Shown here: positions 16,286-25,149 of the stretch, piece by piece
Layout: the number at the start of each line of letters is the position of its first letter
Position numbering within the stretch: position 1 is the first letter of the stretch
DNA from: Opitutia bacterium UBA5964
GTDB lineage: Bacteria > Verrucomicrobiota > Verrucomicrobiia > Opitutales > Coraliomargaritaceae
Assembly: GCA_002430605.1 (NCBI GenBank)
Contig: DJBY01000111.1
Coordinates: 37,691-94,377 of the forward strand
Reading direction: 5' to 3'
Length of the DNA stretch: 56,687 nt
Translations under genes and position numbers: made by a program
The notes under the pieces: model-generated
Told to the model about the DNA's origin: nothing
Seen by the model: the letters and a program-made list of their open reading frames with translations, nothing else
Database searches by the model: none

Positions 16286-16768
16286 CTACTGATTCTTTAA
16301 TGGTGATCTCATTAATGCGCTTTTACAAACAGACGAAACGATTTGAGCTGGCTTGTTGGGCGTTATCCAATGATCGACCGAAGAATCCACGAGGAACGCG
16401 CCGCTTAATGTTTCGCGCCCCAGCAGCATGCGATGGATCATGTTTTTGCGGCAAACTAGATTGACCAATATGCGTTGCTCGACATCCCCCAATCGTAATG
16501 TCGTTTCCACGAAAATGCGATCGTGGCTGTGGCCCGCGCTACTGCGGACCCGCTTGCGCAACTGTATCGGCTCTTCGAGTGTAAGGAGTCGCGTCTGTTT
16601 GCGGTCCAGACGGACCGTGAAACGAACGCGTTCGCCGGGCAATTCTATGATCTCTCCACAATCAATTGCACTGCTCTTTGCGCCAGTGTCAGCTTTCGCA
16701 CGAATGCGAATGCCCCAATCGGGTAATTCAACCCATTCGCGCCAACCAATAGTTGTTTTCGATTTCAT
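16286..16768 (-). CDS. RimB-type retropepsin-like protease
   Basis: This 160-residue protein belongs to the family annotated as ATP-dependent zinc protease or RimB (COG4067), which adopts a retropepsin-like fold. The active-site motif is AKADTGAKSSA with the aspartate at residue 27. The second half carries LGDVEQRILVNL and the conserved MLLGRETL. Members work with RimK-type ligases to process glutamylated protein. The start codon overlaps the stop of the aspartoacylase-like gene as ATGA (16765-16768), so translation is probably coupled. Its partner genes upstream make the role in a RimK system likely; the target protein is not known. Confidence 0.85.
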   Translation of the reverse strand: MKSKTTIGWREWVELPDWGIRIRAKADTGAKSSAIDCGEIIELPGERVRFTVRLDRKQTRLLTLEEPIQLRKRVRSSAGHSHDRIFVETTLRLGDVEQRILVNLVCRKNMIHRMLLGRETLSGAFLVDSSVDHWITPNKPAQIVSSVCKSALMRSPLKNQ

Positions 16769-17841
16769 GCGTCGTCTTCTAATTCGGTTATCGTTATGTT
16801 GGTTGCCAGCTGAGAGCGAATGTCCGTCTCAATCGTGCCTTCTTCTAGGCCTTCAATGCTCGCCTCCATCTTGCGCTGCGAATACTTCGTGTTGTGCAGC
16901 GCAATGTGGACGACTGGATCGCCGGGCCCCACTGCCGGCATCGTGGTCATCCCCATCACGATACCATCGTGTGGACTGCGAATTACTTCCTTTTCCATCC
17001 CTAGCAGACTCGTGCTGCTGGCCACTGCTTGCCCTTTGACTACTGCTTCGCCGGGAGCGACGTGGAAGTGCAGGAAGCCGCCTGTTTCGGAGCGAATCCA
17101 ACGTGTTTCCTTAACTACCACCTGATGCGGCGGTGCTTCGTAGGCATCGCTGTCGGTCATCTCTAGTTCGTGTAAGACATTGACGATACCGCGAGTTGTT
17201 AGGTCCTGAACCGCTGGCTCGACTTTCCACACTTCGCCTGCCTCGAGTACGATGGTCGGGCAGCCCGCTTTCACTGATTCCTTGCGTAGCGAGCTATTGG
17301 GGCCACTGCCATTCACGATTACTTCGCAACCGAATGCCTTCGCTAGACGCTCGCAATCAGCATTGTCACAGTCGGCGCGCACGTTGGGGAAGTTGGTGCG
17401 GCGCACAGCTGCGGTATGTAAATCGATGATGTAATCGCAGCGAGCGACCACTTCGCTAAAGATCAAATTCGCCAAGCGTGCGCTTAAGCTACCGGTAGCG
17501 CTACCAGGGAAGCATCGGTTTAGATCGCGTCGATCAGGGCTGTAGCGACTGTGCCGCTCAAAGCCCATGATGTTGAGCACGGGCACGAGTATTAATGCAC
17601 CACGTTTTAACTCAAAAGGTGGTTCTTGAATAATACCACGAATGGCACCAGTTCCGTTGATCTCATCGCCATGCAGCGCACCGGTAATTCCCAGTACGGG
17701 GCCAGGCTCGGCGGCCCGCCAGACCATCAGCGGTAAGTTGATGTTGGCCCCGCTGAAACTCTTACCGACTTGAAGTTGTAAACGCTTGCGTTGACCAAGG
17801 CCGATTTTTTGAGTGCCCCAAACTCCGACATTGAGGCTCAT
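16765..17841 (-). CDS. Succinylglutamate desuccinylase/aspartoacylase-family peptidase
   Basis: This 358-residue protein belongs to the M14-like AstE/AspA family (COG3608), zinc hydrolases that cleave acyl or amide bonds on amino acids. Zinc ligands are visible: GALHGDEINGTGAIRG (His57, Glu60) and IIDLHTA. VLEAGE near residue 200 probably holds the catalytic Glu. A C-terminal beta-rich segment (about 265-335, FLHFHVAPGEAVVKGQ and SPHDGIVMGMT) resembles the lipoyl/biotinyl-like tail common in this family. It overlaps its neighbours on both sides by four bases. Sandwiched between a RimK ligase and a RimB-like protease, it probably removes or trims what the ligase adds. That is inference. Confidence 0.85.
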   Translation of the reverse strand: MSLNVGVWGTQKIGLGQRKRLQLQVGKSFSGANINLPLMVWRAAEPGPVLGITGALHGDEINGTGAIRGIIQEPPFELKRGALILVPVLNIMGFERHSRYSPDRRDLNRCFPGSATGSLSARLANLIFSEVVARCDYIIDLHTAAVRRTNFPNVRADCDNADCERLAKAFGCEVIVNGSGPNSSLRKESVKAGCPTIVLEAGEVWKVEPAVQDLTTRGIVNVLHELEMTDSDAYEAPPHQVVVKETRWIRSETGGFLHFHVAPGEAVVKGQAVASSTSLLGMEKEVIRSPHDGIVMGMTTMPAVGPGDPVVHIALHNTKYSQRKMEASIEGLEEGTIETDIRSQLATNITITELEDDA

Positions 17842-19037
17842 GTTGTGTGTCTTTCGGTAACTGGTGTGGTTGGCAGTGGCTTCAGCTTGCGGCGCTTTTT
17901 TGGATGGTCGGGGATCAGCTCTTTCATGTGATCGGAGCGACCATAGCAGAGGAGAGAGTCATCCGCTTCTAGCACGCGAGTTCCTTTTGGGTTTGAAATA
18001 ACTGAACGCCCACGTCGCAACGTGAGCACCACAACATCTTGCTGTCGTAATCCAGTCGCTTCGATAGTCATGCCAACAAATTTACTACTTTCGGGGATGT
18101 TGATGTCTGCGACTCCATAACCGCGGCTTACTGTGAGACGTTGGCGAATGTCAATTTCAGGGAATTTCACTTGGTCCGCGATGTAGTCAATCACAGCACC
18201 AGCGATATCGAGGCCAGTGGCCCGTTCGATGCCTTCGAAGCCAGGTGATGAGTTAACTTCCATCACTTGCGGGCCCATTGCTCCTTCGAGCATGTCAACG
18301 CCACAGATACGTAGGCCCATGATCTGAGCGGCACGCACTGCCGCCTCTGCGTAAACGGGATCGAGGTCAATGGCTTCTGCTTTACCGCCTCGGTGAACAT
18401 TACTGCGAAACTCTTGCCCCTGAGCGGTGCGACGAATGGCAGCCACCACACGATCGCCGATGACAAATGCACGGACGTCCTTACCTTTACTTTCGGCAAC
18501 GAATTTTTGCAGCAAGACTTGCTGGTTCGTGCTGTGCAAAGTCTCCACGATCGCCTTAGCGATTTCCGGCTTATCTGCGAGAATCACGCCAACACCTTGA
18601 GTGCCTTCAAGTAGTTTGATAATTACGGGAGCACCGCCGACGCGTTCCAATGCTTCTTGCACGTCTCGCTTGTCGTGGACGTAAGCAGTCCGCGGAATGC
18701 CGATGTCGTGGCGTGAGAGGATCTGCAAACTTCTCAACTTATCACGTGAGTTACTGATACCGGCGGACGTGTTTGGAGTATAGATATCCATTTGCTCGAA
18801 TTGGCGAACCACTGCTGTGCCATAGCGCGTCAGCGAGGTGCCTATTCGGGGTAGGATGGCGTCGGGCGTATCAATCTGGGAGCCAATATAATAGATGTCT
18901 GGTTCGCCATGAGCGAGTTCGAGCGTCAACCGCATGGTATTTAGGACCTTAACGGAATGATTCCGCACTTTGGCTGCCTCAATCAGACGCAGAGTCGAGT
19001 AGCATTTTGGCGAGCAGGATAAAATTGATAGTTTCAC
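17838..19037 (-). CDS. rimK: RimK-type ATP-grasp glutamate ligase with C-terminal RCK_C domain
   Basis: Residues 1-290 form a RimK-like enzyme that adds glutamate to a protein end (ribosomal protein S6 in E. coli). Visible are the N-terminal domain (MKLSILSCSPKCYS), ATP-grasp segments PVIIKLLEGTQGVGV and VLLQKFV, RAFVIGDRVVAAIRR, and the metal-binding MEVNSSPGFEGIE. Residues of about 310-380 are extra: ADINIPESSKFVGMTIEATG, VVVLTLRRG and LLCYGRSDHMKEL have the pattern of a TrkA-C/RCK_C domain, a ligand-sensing module of potassium-channel regulators. The start is GTG. It leads an operon with two peptidases, an MscS channel and a ZntB transporter. The RCK_C fold is judged by eye. Confidence 0.85.
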   Translation of the reverse strand: MKLSILSCSPKCYSTLRLIEAAKVRNHSVKVLNTMRLTLELAHGEPDIYYIGSQIDTPDAILPRIGTSLTRYGTAVVRQFEQMDIYTPNTSAGISNSRDKLRSLQILSRHDIGIPRTAYVHDKRDVQEALERVGGAPVIIKLLEGTQGVGVILADKPEIAKAIVETLHSTNQQVLLQKFVAESKGKDVRAFVIGDRVVAAIRRTAQGQEFRSNVHRGGKAEAIDLDPVYAEAAVRAAQIMGLRICGVDMLEGAMGPQVMEVNSSPGFEGIERATGLDIAGAVIDYIADQVKFPEIDIRQRLTVSRGYGVADINIPESSKFVGMTIEATGLRQQDVVVLTLRRGRSVISNPKGTRVLEADDSLLCYGRSDHMKELIPDHPKKRRKLKPLPTTPVTERHTT

Positions 19038-19219
19038 ACTTTATATAGCATCCTTTCTTTTTGGAAAGAAAAGCTAAATATGCCAGTTCTTGGCTAGCTG
19101 GCCTTGAAATTAATTTCATTTAGGAGGCAGGACACCGCTGTTCATCATCACTGGTACGAGAGGCGAACGAACGGCGCAGGCGTATCGTGTCTTCTGTCGC
19201 TGGCCTTTGGCATTCGCCT

Positions 19220-22036
19220 TTAATGTGCCTCAAGCCAGTTATTGCCGAGGCCGATGTCGATCTCGATCGGGCACTTCAAGTCGAGGGCTTTTTTCATGCC
19301 TTCGGTGACGAGGGCACGTACTGCGGTCTCTTCACTGGGATCGAGGTCGAAGATCAATTCGTCATGCACCTGTAGCAGCATCCGGGTATTGAGATTCTGC
19401 GCGACCAATGCGTTGTGCACGTTCACCATCGCGATTTTAATCATGTCGGCGGCAGTGCCTTGGATCGGCATGTTGATTGCATTGCGCTCGGCTGCGGCGC
19501 GGATGGTGCCATTTCTGGAATTAATATCCTGCAGATAACGTCGCCGTCCAGTGATAGTTTCGACGTAGCCTTTGGCTTTGGCACTGTCCTGCATCCGCAA
19601 CATGTAGCCCGGGATGCCAGGGAACTGAGCGAAGTAGTTGTTGATGATCTCCTGTGCTTCGGTGCGCGAGACGGTGCCCAGTCGTTGCGCCAGACCGAAG
19701 GCGGAAATACCGTAAGGGATACCAAAGTTGACCATCTTGGCGGTGCTACGTTGATCGCGCGTGACTTCGTCGAGTGCGACATCAAAGATTTTCGCAGCGG
19801 TCGCGGCGTGAATGTCGCGGCCTTCGCGGAAGGCGTTGAGCAGGCCTGCGTCTTCGGTAAGTGCAGCGAGAATACGTAGCTCGATTTGTGAGTAGTCGGC
19901 CGAGAGTAGTTTCCAGCCAGGGCGAGCGATAAAGGCTTTGCGGATCTCGCGGCCCTGGGCGCTGCGCACTGGAATGTTTTGCAGGTTGGGATCGTTTGAG
20001 GAGAGGCGCCCAGTCGAGGTTTGCACTTGGCCGTAGTTGGTATGCACGCGACCACTCACTGGATCGATTGAATTGGGCAACGAATCGATATAGGTGCTTT
20101 TGAGTTTGGTCAGTTGCCGATATTCGAGAATATCGGCGATGATGGGGTGCTTCGGCGCGAGCGAGGAGAGTACTTGTTCGTTGGTCGCGTATTGACCGGT
20201 CTTGGTCTTCTTCGGTTTTTCGACCAGCTTTAGTTCGTCGAATAAGATTTCACCGAGTTGCTTTGGTGAGTTGAGGTTGAACTCGCGTCCAGCGGCTGAA
20301 TTGATCGACTCGCGCAGTTTTTCGATGTGGCCTTCGAGCGACTTGCCAGTTTCGACCAGCGTCGCTTCGTTCATTAAAATGCCTTCGCGCTCCATCGCTA
20401 CGAGAACAGGGAGCAGGGGTGTTTCAATTTCGTAAAAGACTTTGGCTTGGCCGCTTTCTTCAAGTTTCGCTTTAAATAGTTCCCATAGCTGCAGTGTTAC
20501 GTCGGCGTCTTCGATGGCATAGTCTGCGAGGGCTTGAGGTTTTACTGAAGAGTAGTCGATTCGCTGGCCCTTCTTTACATTAGGCACGAGTTCGCTAAAA
20601 CGGATGGTAGTGTATTGCAGGAAGTCTTCCGACAGTGTGTCGAGGTTGTGGCGCTGCTCTGGGTCGATCAACGAATGTGCCAGCATTGTGTCGAAGCAAT
20701 TGCCAGCCACGGCTACGCCTTGTTCGGCGAGGATCGAGAGATCGAACTTCAGGTTGTGGCCGATCTTGGCGAGCGTCTCGTCTGCAAAGACGGGGCGCAA
20801 AGCGTCGAAGACTGCGGTGGAGTTGTCGCTTGAGACAGGCACGAACCAACCACTGTGCGCTTTAATTGAAAATGAGATGCCGACCAGATCCACGCTGCGC
20901 GGGTTGAGCCCAGTGGTTTCGGTATCGAAGGCAAAGCTGCCAGCGGCGCGGAGTTCGGCGACGAGTGCGTCGAGTGTTTCGGCTGAATCAGCGATGCGGT
21001 AGTCGGTCTTGGTCTCGGCGAATGTGCTGAGCGCGATGTCGGTCAGGAAATCGAGCTGGCCGGATTCTGGCGTTGAGGAGTTGGCTTTTTGTGCGACCTG
21101 AGTTTTCTCGTCGTCTTCGCTCATAAGCACGAGCTCGGATGCGGCTTCTTGGAATTTAAACTCGTTGCCGAAGATACGTTTGCCTAAGGTGCGGAATTCG
21201 AATTCGGCAAAGAGTGGCACGAGTTTGTCTTTGCTCGGCGCGTCGAGGCGCAGGCTATCCCATTCGGCATCAATTGGCACATCCAGTTGAATCGTGGCGA
21301 GGGTCTTGGAGAGGCGGGCTTGTTCCGCATTGTCGCGCACGCGCTCCTGTTGCTTGCCTTTCAGCTCGTCGACGTGGGCGATGATATTGTCGAGGTTGTC
21401 GTAAGCGGTTAGCAGTTTGGACGCGGTCTTCGGCCCGATGCCGGGTATACCTGGAATATTGTCGGAGACGTCGCCACAGAGGCCGAGCATATCAATGACT
21501 TGATCGACGCGAATGATGTCCCACTTCGCGAGGATTTCGTCGACGCCTAAAATTTCTGCGCCGTCACCTTGGCGGGAAGGGCGATACATTTTGATCTTTT
21601 CGGTCACAAGTTGGCCAAAGTCCTTATCTGGGGTGACCATAAAGACTTCGTCAAAGCCATCGGCCTCAGCACGGTGAGCAAGGGTGCCGATAATGTCGTC
21701 GGCCTCGTAGCCATCCATCTTGAGCACAGGAATACCGAAAGCTTCGGCGACACGGCTAAGGTGCGGCATTGCTGCGGCTAGGTCTTCCGGCATGGCTTCG
21801 CGTTGCGCCTTATATTCTGGATGCAGAATGTGGCGTGCGGTCGGCGCAGAGGTATCAAATACCACCGCGAGGTGGCTGGGTTGCTGCTTGGTGATCAATT
21901 CGATCAAGGTACCAGTAAATCCAAAAATGGCCGACGAGTTAAAGCCTTTGGAGGTATAAATCGGGCTGCGAATCAGGGCAAAGTGTGCGCGGTAGGCGAG
22001 GGCCATACCATCGAGAAGATAGAGCGTCTTGGACAT
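19220..22036 (-). CDS. polA: DNA polymerase I
   Basis: This 938-residue enzyme fills gaps and removes RNA primers in replication and repair. It has all three domains. The N-terminal 5'-3' nuclease (1 to about 300) shows TPDKDFGQLV and GIPGIGPKTASKLL. The proofreading domain is intact, with AFDTETTGL (ExoI), IGHNLKFDLS (ExoII) and YAIEDADVT (ExoIII). The polymerase has motif A DYSQIELR, motif B RSTAKMVNFGIPYG and motif C QVHDELIF. ATG 22036 is preferred over an upstream TTG at 22072, because MSKTLYLLDGMALAYRAHF is the normal family start. No strong ribosome-binding site is visible. It follows the PfkB gene on the same strand by 91 bases. Confidence 0.97.
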   Translation of the reverse strand: MSKTLYLLDGMALAYRAHFALIRSPIYTSKGFNSSAIFGFTGTLIELITKQQPSHLAVVFDTSAPTARHILHPEYKAQREAMPEDLAAAMPHLSRVAEAFGIPVLKMDGYEADDIIGTLAHRAEADGFDEVFMVTPDKDFGQLVTEKIKMYRPSRQGDGAEILGVDEILAKWDIIRVDQVIDMLGLCGDVSDNIPGIPGIGPKTASKLLTAYDNLDNIIAHVDELKGKQQERVRDNAEQARLSKTLATIQLDVPIDAEWDSLRLDAPSKDKLVPLFAEFEFRTLGKRIFGNEFKFQEAASELVLMSEDDEKTQVAQKANSSTPESGQLDFLTDIALSTFAETKTDYRIADSAETLDALVAELRAAGSFAFDTETTGLNPRSVDLVGISFSIKAHSGWFVPVSSDNSTAVFDALRPVFADETLAKIGHNLKFDLSILAEQGVAVAGNCFDTMLAHSLIDPEQRHNLDTLSEDFLQYTTIRFSELVPNVKKGQRIDYSSVKPQALADYAIEDADVTLQLWELFKAKLEESGQAKVFYEIETPLLPVLVAMEREGILMNEATLVETGKSLEGHIEKLRESINSAAGREFNLNSPKQLGEILFDELKLVEKPKKTKTGQYATNEQVLSSLAPKHPIIADILEYRQLTKLKSTYIDSLPNSIDPVSGRVHTNYGQVQTSTGRLSSNDPNLQNIPVRSAQGREIRKAFIARPGWKLLSADYSQIELRILAALTEDAGLLNAFREGRDIHAATAAKIFDVALDEVTRDQRSTAKMVNFGIPYGISAFGLAQRLGTVSRTEAQEIINNYFAQFPGIPGYMLRMQDSAKAKGYVETITGRRRYLQDINSRNGTIRAAAERNAINMPIQGTAADMIKIAMVNVHNALVAQNLNTRMLLQVHDELIFDLDPSEETAVRALVTEGMKKALDLKCPIEIDIGLGNNWLEAH

Positions 22037-22127
22037 GGGAGAAACGTTGTTCAGAGGGCGACCACACGACAAGACCGGATTTCACAAAGTGAAAGACCGG
22101 ACTACATCGAAACCCGAATCTGATTTT

Positions 22128-23021
22128 CTATTGGCAGAGCGCGCCGACGGCTTTGCCGGTTGGCAGTGCGCTGCGGGCACCGGCTTTGAGGCAAGTGAGC
22201 GCACCAGTGGCGCAGGCCCGGCGAATGTTCTGCTTGGGTTCGAGTCCTTCGGCGAGACCGAGTGCAAATGCTCCGTGAAAGGCATCACCGGCTCCGGTGG
22301 TATCGACGGCTTCAATGTCAAATGCGGGCGTATGGTGTTGGCCGTATTCGTCTTGCCAATACACGCCGTCCGCTCCCCAGGTGCAGGCGATAAACGGCGC
22401 CGCACCATCGAGTGCGGCCAGAGCAGTGCGTGGGTCGTCTTCGCCGCTGTAATGCTTGGCAAATTTCTCGGAAGTGATCAGGTAATCGACCTTGTTGTAG
22501 AGTAGTAGGGTGCCGTCGTTGATGGAGCCTGCGTCGAGCATCGTGGGAATGCCGAGCACTCTGGCTTCTTCGATCAGTGCTAGTGAGAGCAGTGCTTGAT
22601 GGCCGTCGACCAATAGCACCTTTGCTGGAAAATTTGCTAGGCTGATCGTGTCCTCCGCTGCGAGCGCCGAGGGTGAACGATAGTCGATGATCGAGCGCTC
22701 ACCGTTGGGCTTGATGGTGACTGCTGCGACCGGTGTGGGTGCATCGCCGCGATGTAGGGCGTCGGCATGCACACCATGGCTTGCGAACTCGCGTAGGTGC
22801 GCGTCGCCAAAGGCATCGTTGCCCAAGTAGCCGCTGAAGCGCGCTGAGCCGCCGAGCCGTGCGATGGCGACTGCTGCATTTGCCGCTGGGCCACCGCCAC
22901 AGGTGTGCATGTGGGTGGCGCGCAGTTTTTCATCGGCTGTCGGGTGGTGAGCTGCGTTAAAGTTAATGTCCACACACGCATAGCCTACGCAAAGAACGTC
23001 GACTGGAGTGGGGGTGGTCAT
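22128..23021 (-). CDS. PfkB-family sugar kinase
   Basis: This 297-residue cytoplasmic kinase belongs to the ribokinase/PfkB family and phosphorylates a sugar or nucleoside with ATP. The N-terminal GGGPAANAAVAIARLG and the C-terminal DTTGAGDAFHGAFALGLAEG are the two family signatures; the second holds the catalytic Asp and anion hole. No residue pattern fixes the substrate. Possible ones include fructose, ribose or a keto-deoxy sugar; in this genome a sugar released from algal polysaccharide is conceivable. It is 91 bases upstream of polA on the same strand, with an inverted-repeat element on its other side. Confidence 0.85.
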   Translation of the reverse strand: MTTPTPVDVLCVGYACVDINFNAAHHPTADEKLRATHMHTCGGGPAANAAVAIARLGGSARFSGYLGNDAFGDAHLREFASHGVHADALHRGDAPTPVAAVTIKPNGERSIIDYRSPSALAAEDTISLANFPAKVLLVDGHQALLSLALIEEARVLGIPTMLDAGSINDGTLLLYNKVDYLITSEKFAKHYSGEDDPRTALAALDGAAPFIACTWGADGVYWQDEYGQHHTPAFDIEAVDTTGAGDAFHGAFALGLAEGLEPKQNIRRACATGALTCLKAGARSALPTGKAVGALCQ

Positions 23022-23055
23022 TGGTTAAGGAGTAAGTAGGCAGAGATCGAATACC

Positions 23056-23127
23056 CGTGGCGTCGTTGCTTGCAACGGCCATTGCTCGCTAGATGACTCT
23101 GGCGTCGTTGCAAGCAACGACGCCACG
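23056..23127. repeat. Inverted-repeat element with internal palindromes
   Basis: Perfect 22-base arms (23056-23077 and 23106-23127, core GGCGTCGTTGC) flank about 28 bases. Each arm also contains its own palindrome: CGTTGC-TT-GCAACG on the left, and CGTCGTTGC-AA-GCAACGACG on the right. It sits between the PfkB and cysJ genes, both on the minus strand. The design is that of a non-autonomous REP/MITE-type element rather than a terminator, as no T run follows. Confidence 0.7.
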
Positions 23128-23139
23128 AATATAATATTC

Positions 23140-24945
23140 CTAGTACACGTCGCGCACGTAGCGTTTGTCGGCTTTGAGCTGCTTGACGTAATCGACTGCG
23201 GCTTGTTCGCTGAGACCTCCCTCTTGGGCGATCACATCGTGCAGTGCTTTATCGACATCATGTGCCATGCGGGTGGCATCACCACAGACGCAGAAAAAGG
23301 CGCCTTGTTCGAGCCATGCATACAGCTCCTTGGCGTTTTCACGCATGCGGTCCTGCACATAAACTTTCTCCGCTTGGTCGCGGGAGAATGCGACGTCCAA
23401 CTTAGTTAGCACGCCATCTGCCAAGTAGCTTTGCCACTCAGTCTGATAGAGGAAGTCGGTCAAATAATGTTGATCGCCGAAAATGAGCCAGTTTTTGCCT
23501 TTAGCTTCGGTGGCTTGGCGCTCTTCGATGAATGCGCGGAACGGGGCGATACCCGTGCCGGGGCCGACCATGATCAGCGGCGTGTCGGGATTGGCTGGGA
23601 CCTTGAAGTGCTTGTTCGGTGAGACGAAGACGTCGACTTTTTCGCCTTCCTCGATGCGATCCGATAAATAAGTAGAGCAGACGCCTTTGCGCTTACGGCC
23701 GTGGGCATCGTAGCGAACGACACCGACAGTTAGGTGAACTTCGCCTTCGTGTGCCTTTAGGCTCGATGCGATTGAATAGAGACGAGGTGGCAGCTTACGC
23801 ATGATGCTGACGAGATCATCTGGGGTGATTTCGGGAGCACGGAACTGGTGCAGGACATCAATCAATTCACGGCCATAGAGGTAAGCCTGGAGTTGCTTCT
23901 TGTTCTCAGGCTTCAACAGGTCATCTAACTCTTTGTTTTGTGAGAGTGCGTAGTAGCGATTGAGCACGGGGAGTGAAATACCTGTCACATCCAACTTGCT
24001 GGTGAGTGCAGTCTCTAATGTGCAGTCGCCATCCTTCAGGGTGACGATCGCGTCGCGGTCGAGGCCAGTGGTCTTCAAGATGTCCTCGACGACGTCCGTC
24101 GCATTGTGAGGGATCACTGCGAGTGCATCGCCTGCTTCATAGGTCAGGCCGGAACCTTCGAGGTCGAGTTCGAGGTGAATGGTTTCCTTGGCAGAGCCTG
24201 CGCCGTTGAGCAGCACGCGCTCTTTGAGTTTCGCTGGGAATGGGTTGGTGCGAGAGTATTTAACTGGTTCAGCCACTGGTGCAGTGGCAGCTGCTGCTGC
24301 AGGCGCAGGCGCAGCGGCGGGTGCGGCTAACACCTTAAGTGCGGCGATGGCACCTGTTTGCCACGCGGCGTAGTCGTCGTCGAAATCAACGTCGCAGTCC
24401 TTGCGATTGAACACGCGCTGTGCGCCGAGGGCTTCGAGGCGGGCGTCAAAATCGATGCCTATTTTGCAGAAATGTTCGTAGCTGGTGTCGCCGAGGCTGA
24501 GCACGGAGAAGCGGGTGCCTTCGAGCCTCGGTGCTTGGTCGCCCATGAATGCTTCGACGAAATCAACCGCATTTTCAGGGGGATCGCCTTCGCCCCAAGT
24601 ACTGACCAGCACGAGTAGGTTTTCTGTGCCCTTGAGCTTGGCTGGCTTGATATCGGCCATACTGACAGCCTTTGCGTTAAAGCCAGCCTTGGCGGCTGCT
24701 TTTACGGTTTGGTCTGCGAGGCTTTCAGCGTTGCCCGACTCAGAGCCGAACAAAACAGTTAATGTCGGCGCTGCTTCAGGTGCGACTGCCACTGCGCCAC
24801 CTTTACCAGCACGGAGGCCACTGATAAAGGCCTCGATCCAAATCAATTGGTCGGATTGCAGATCGGGCAAGAATCCGTTGAGCCATTTCACCTGGTCTGG
24901 TGTGAAGGGTGCTGTGTTTGGTAAGAAAGCGTCAGAGTTACTCAT
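23140..24945 (-). CDS. cysJ: Sulfite reductase (NADPH) flavoprotein alpha subunit
   Basis: This 601-residue protein passes electrons from NADPH through FAD and FMN to the sulfite reductase haemoprotein. Domain order: flavodoxin-like FMN domain (about 62-200, VLFGSESGNAESLADQ, STWGEGDPPENA), an Ala/Pro-rich linker (about 205-230), FAD-binding domain (RLYSIASS, GVCSTYLSDR) and NADPH-binding domain (MVGPGTGIAPFRAF, CGDATRMAHDVD), ending in an aromatic Tyr as expected. ATG 24945 is chosen; the in-frame start at 25005 adds an unconvincing leader. It is divergent from the cysI gene, with about 200 bases between the starts, so both promoters share that gap. Confidence 0.95.
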   Translation of the reverse strand: MSNSDAFLPNTAPFTPDQVKWLNGFLPDLQSDQLIWIEAFISGLRAGKGGAVAVAPEAAPTLTVLFGSESGNAESLADQTVKAAAKAGFNAKAVSMADIKPAKLKGTENLLVLVSTWGEGDPPENAVDFVEAFMGDQAPRLEGTRFSVLSLGDTSYEHFCKIGIDFDARLEALGAQRVFNRKDCDVDFDDDYAAWQTGAIAALKVLAAPAAAPAPAAAAATAPVAEPVKYSRTNPFPAKLKERVLLNGAGSAKETIHLELDLEGSGLTYEAGDALAVIPHNATDVVEDILKTTGLDRDAIVTLKDGDCTLETALTSKLDVTGISLPVLNRYYALSQNKELDDLLKPENKKQLQAYLYGRELIDVLHQFRAPEITPDDLVSIMRKLPPRLYSIASSLKAHEGEVHLTVGVVRYDAHGRKRKGVCSTYLSDRIEEGEKVDVFVSPNKHFKVPANPDTPLIMVGPGTGIAPFRAFIEERQATEAKGKNWLIFGDQHYLTDFLYQTEWQSYLADGVLTKLDVAFSRDQAEKVYVQDRMRENAKELYAWLEQGAFFCVCGDATRMAHDVDKALHDVIAQEGGLSEQAAVDYVKQLKADKRYVRDVY

Positions 24946-25149
24946 GATAGTTCGCGGTTTGGAAAGTGTAGAAATGAAAGCATTGTACGGCTGAAATGCT
25001 AGCACGAATTCGGGCTTTTGATTCTTTTCTTAGGTTTATGAGTGACAAACTAAAGAAAGGAGCTAGGATCAGTGCAAGTTTTATCTGCGCATCCAGTAAT
25101 CTTCGATATTTACATGGGTTCGCTCAATGCATTTATTCCGACTTCTATT

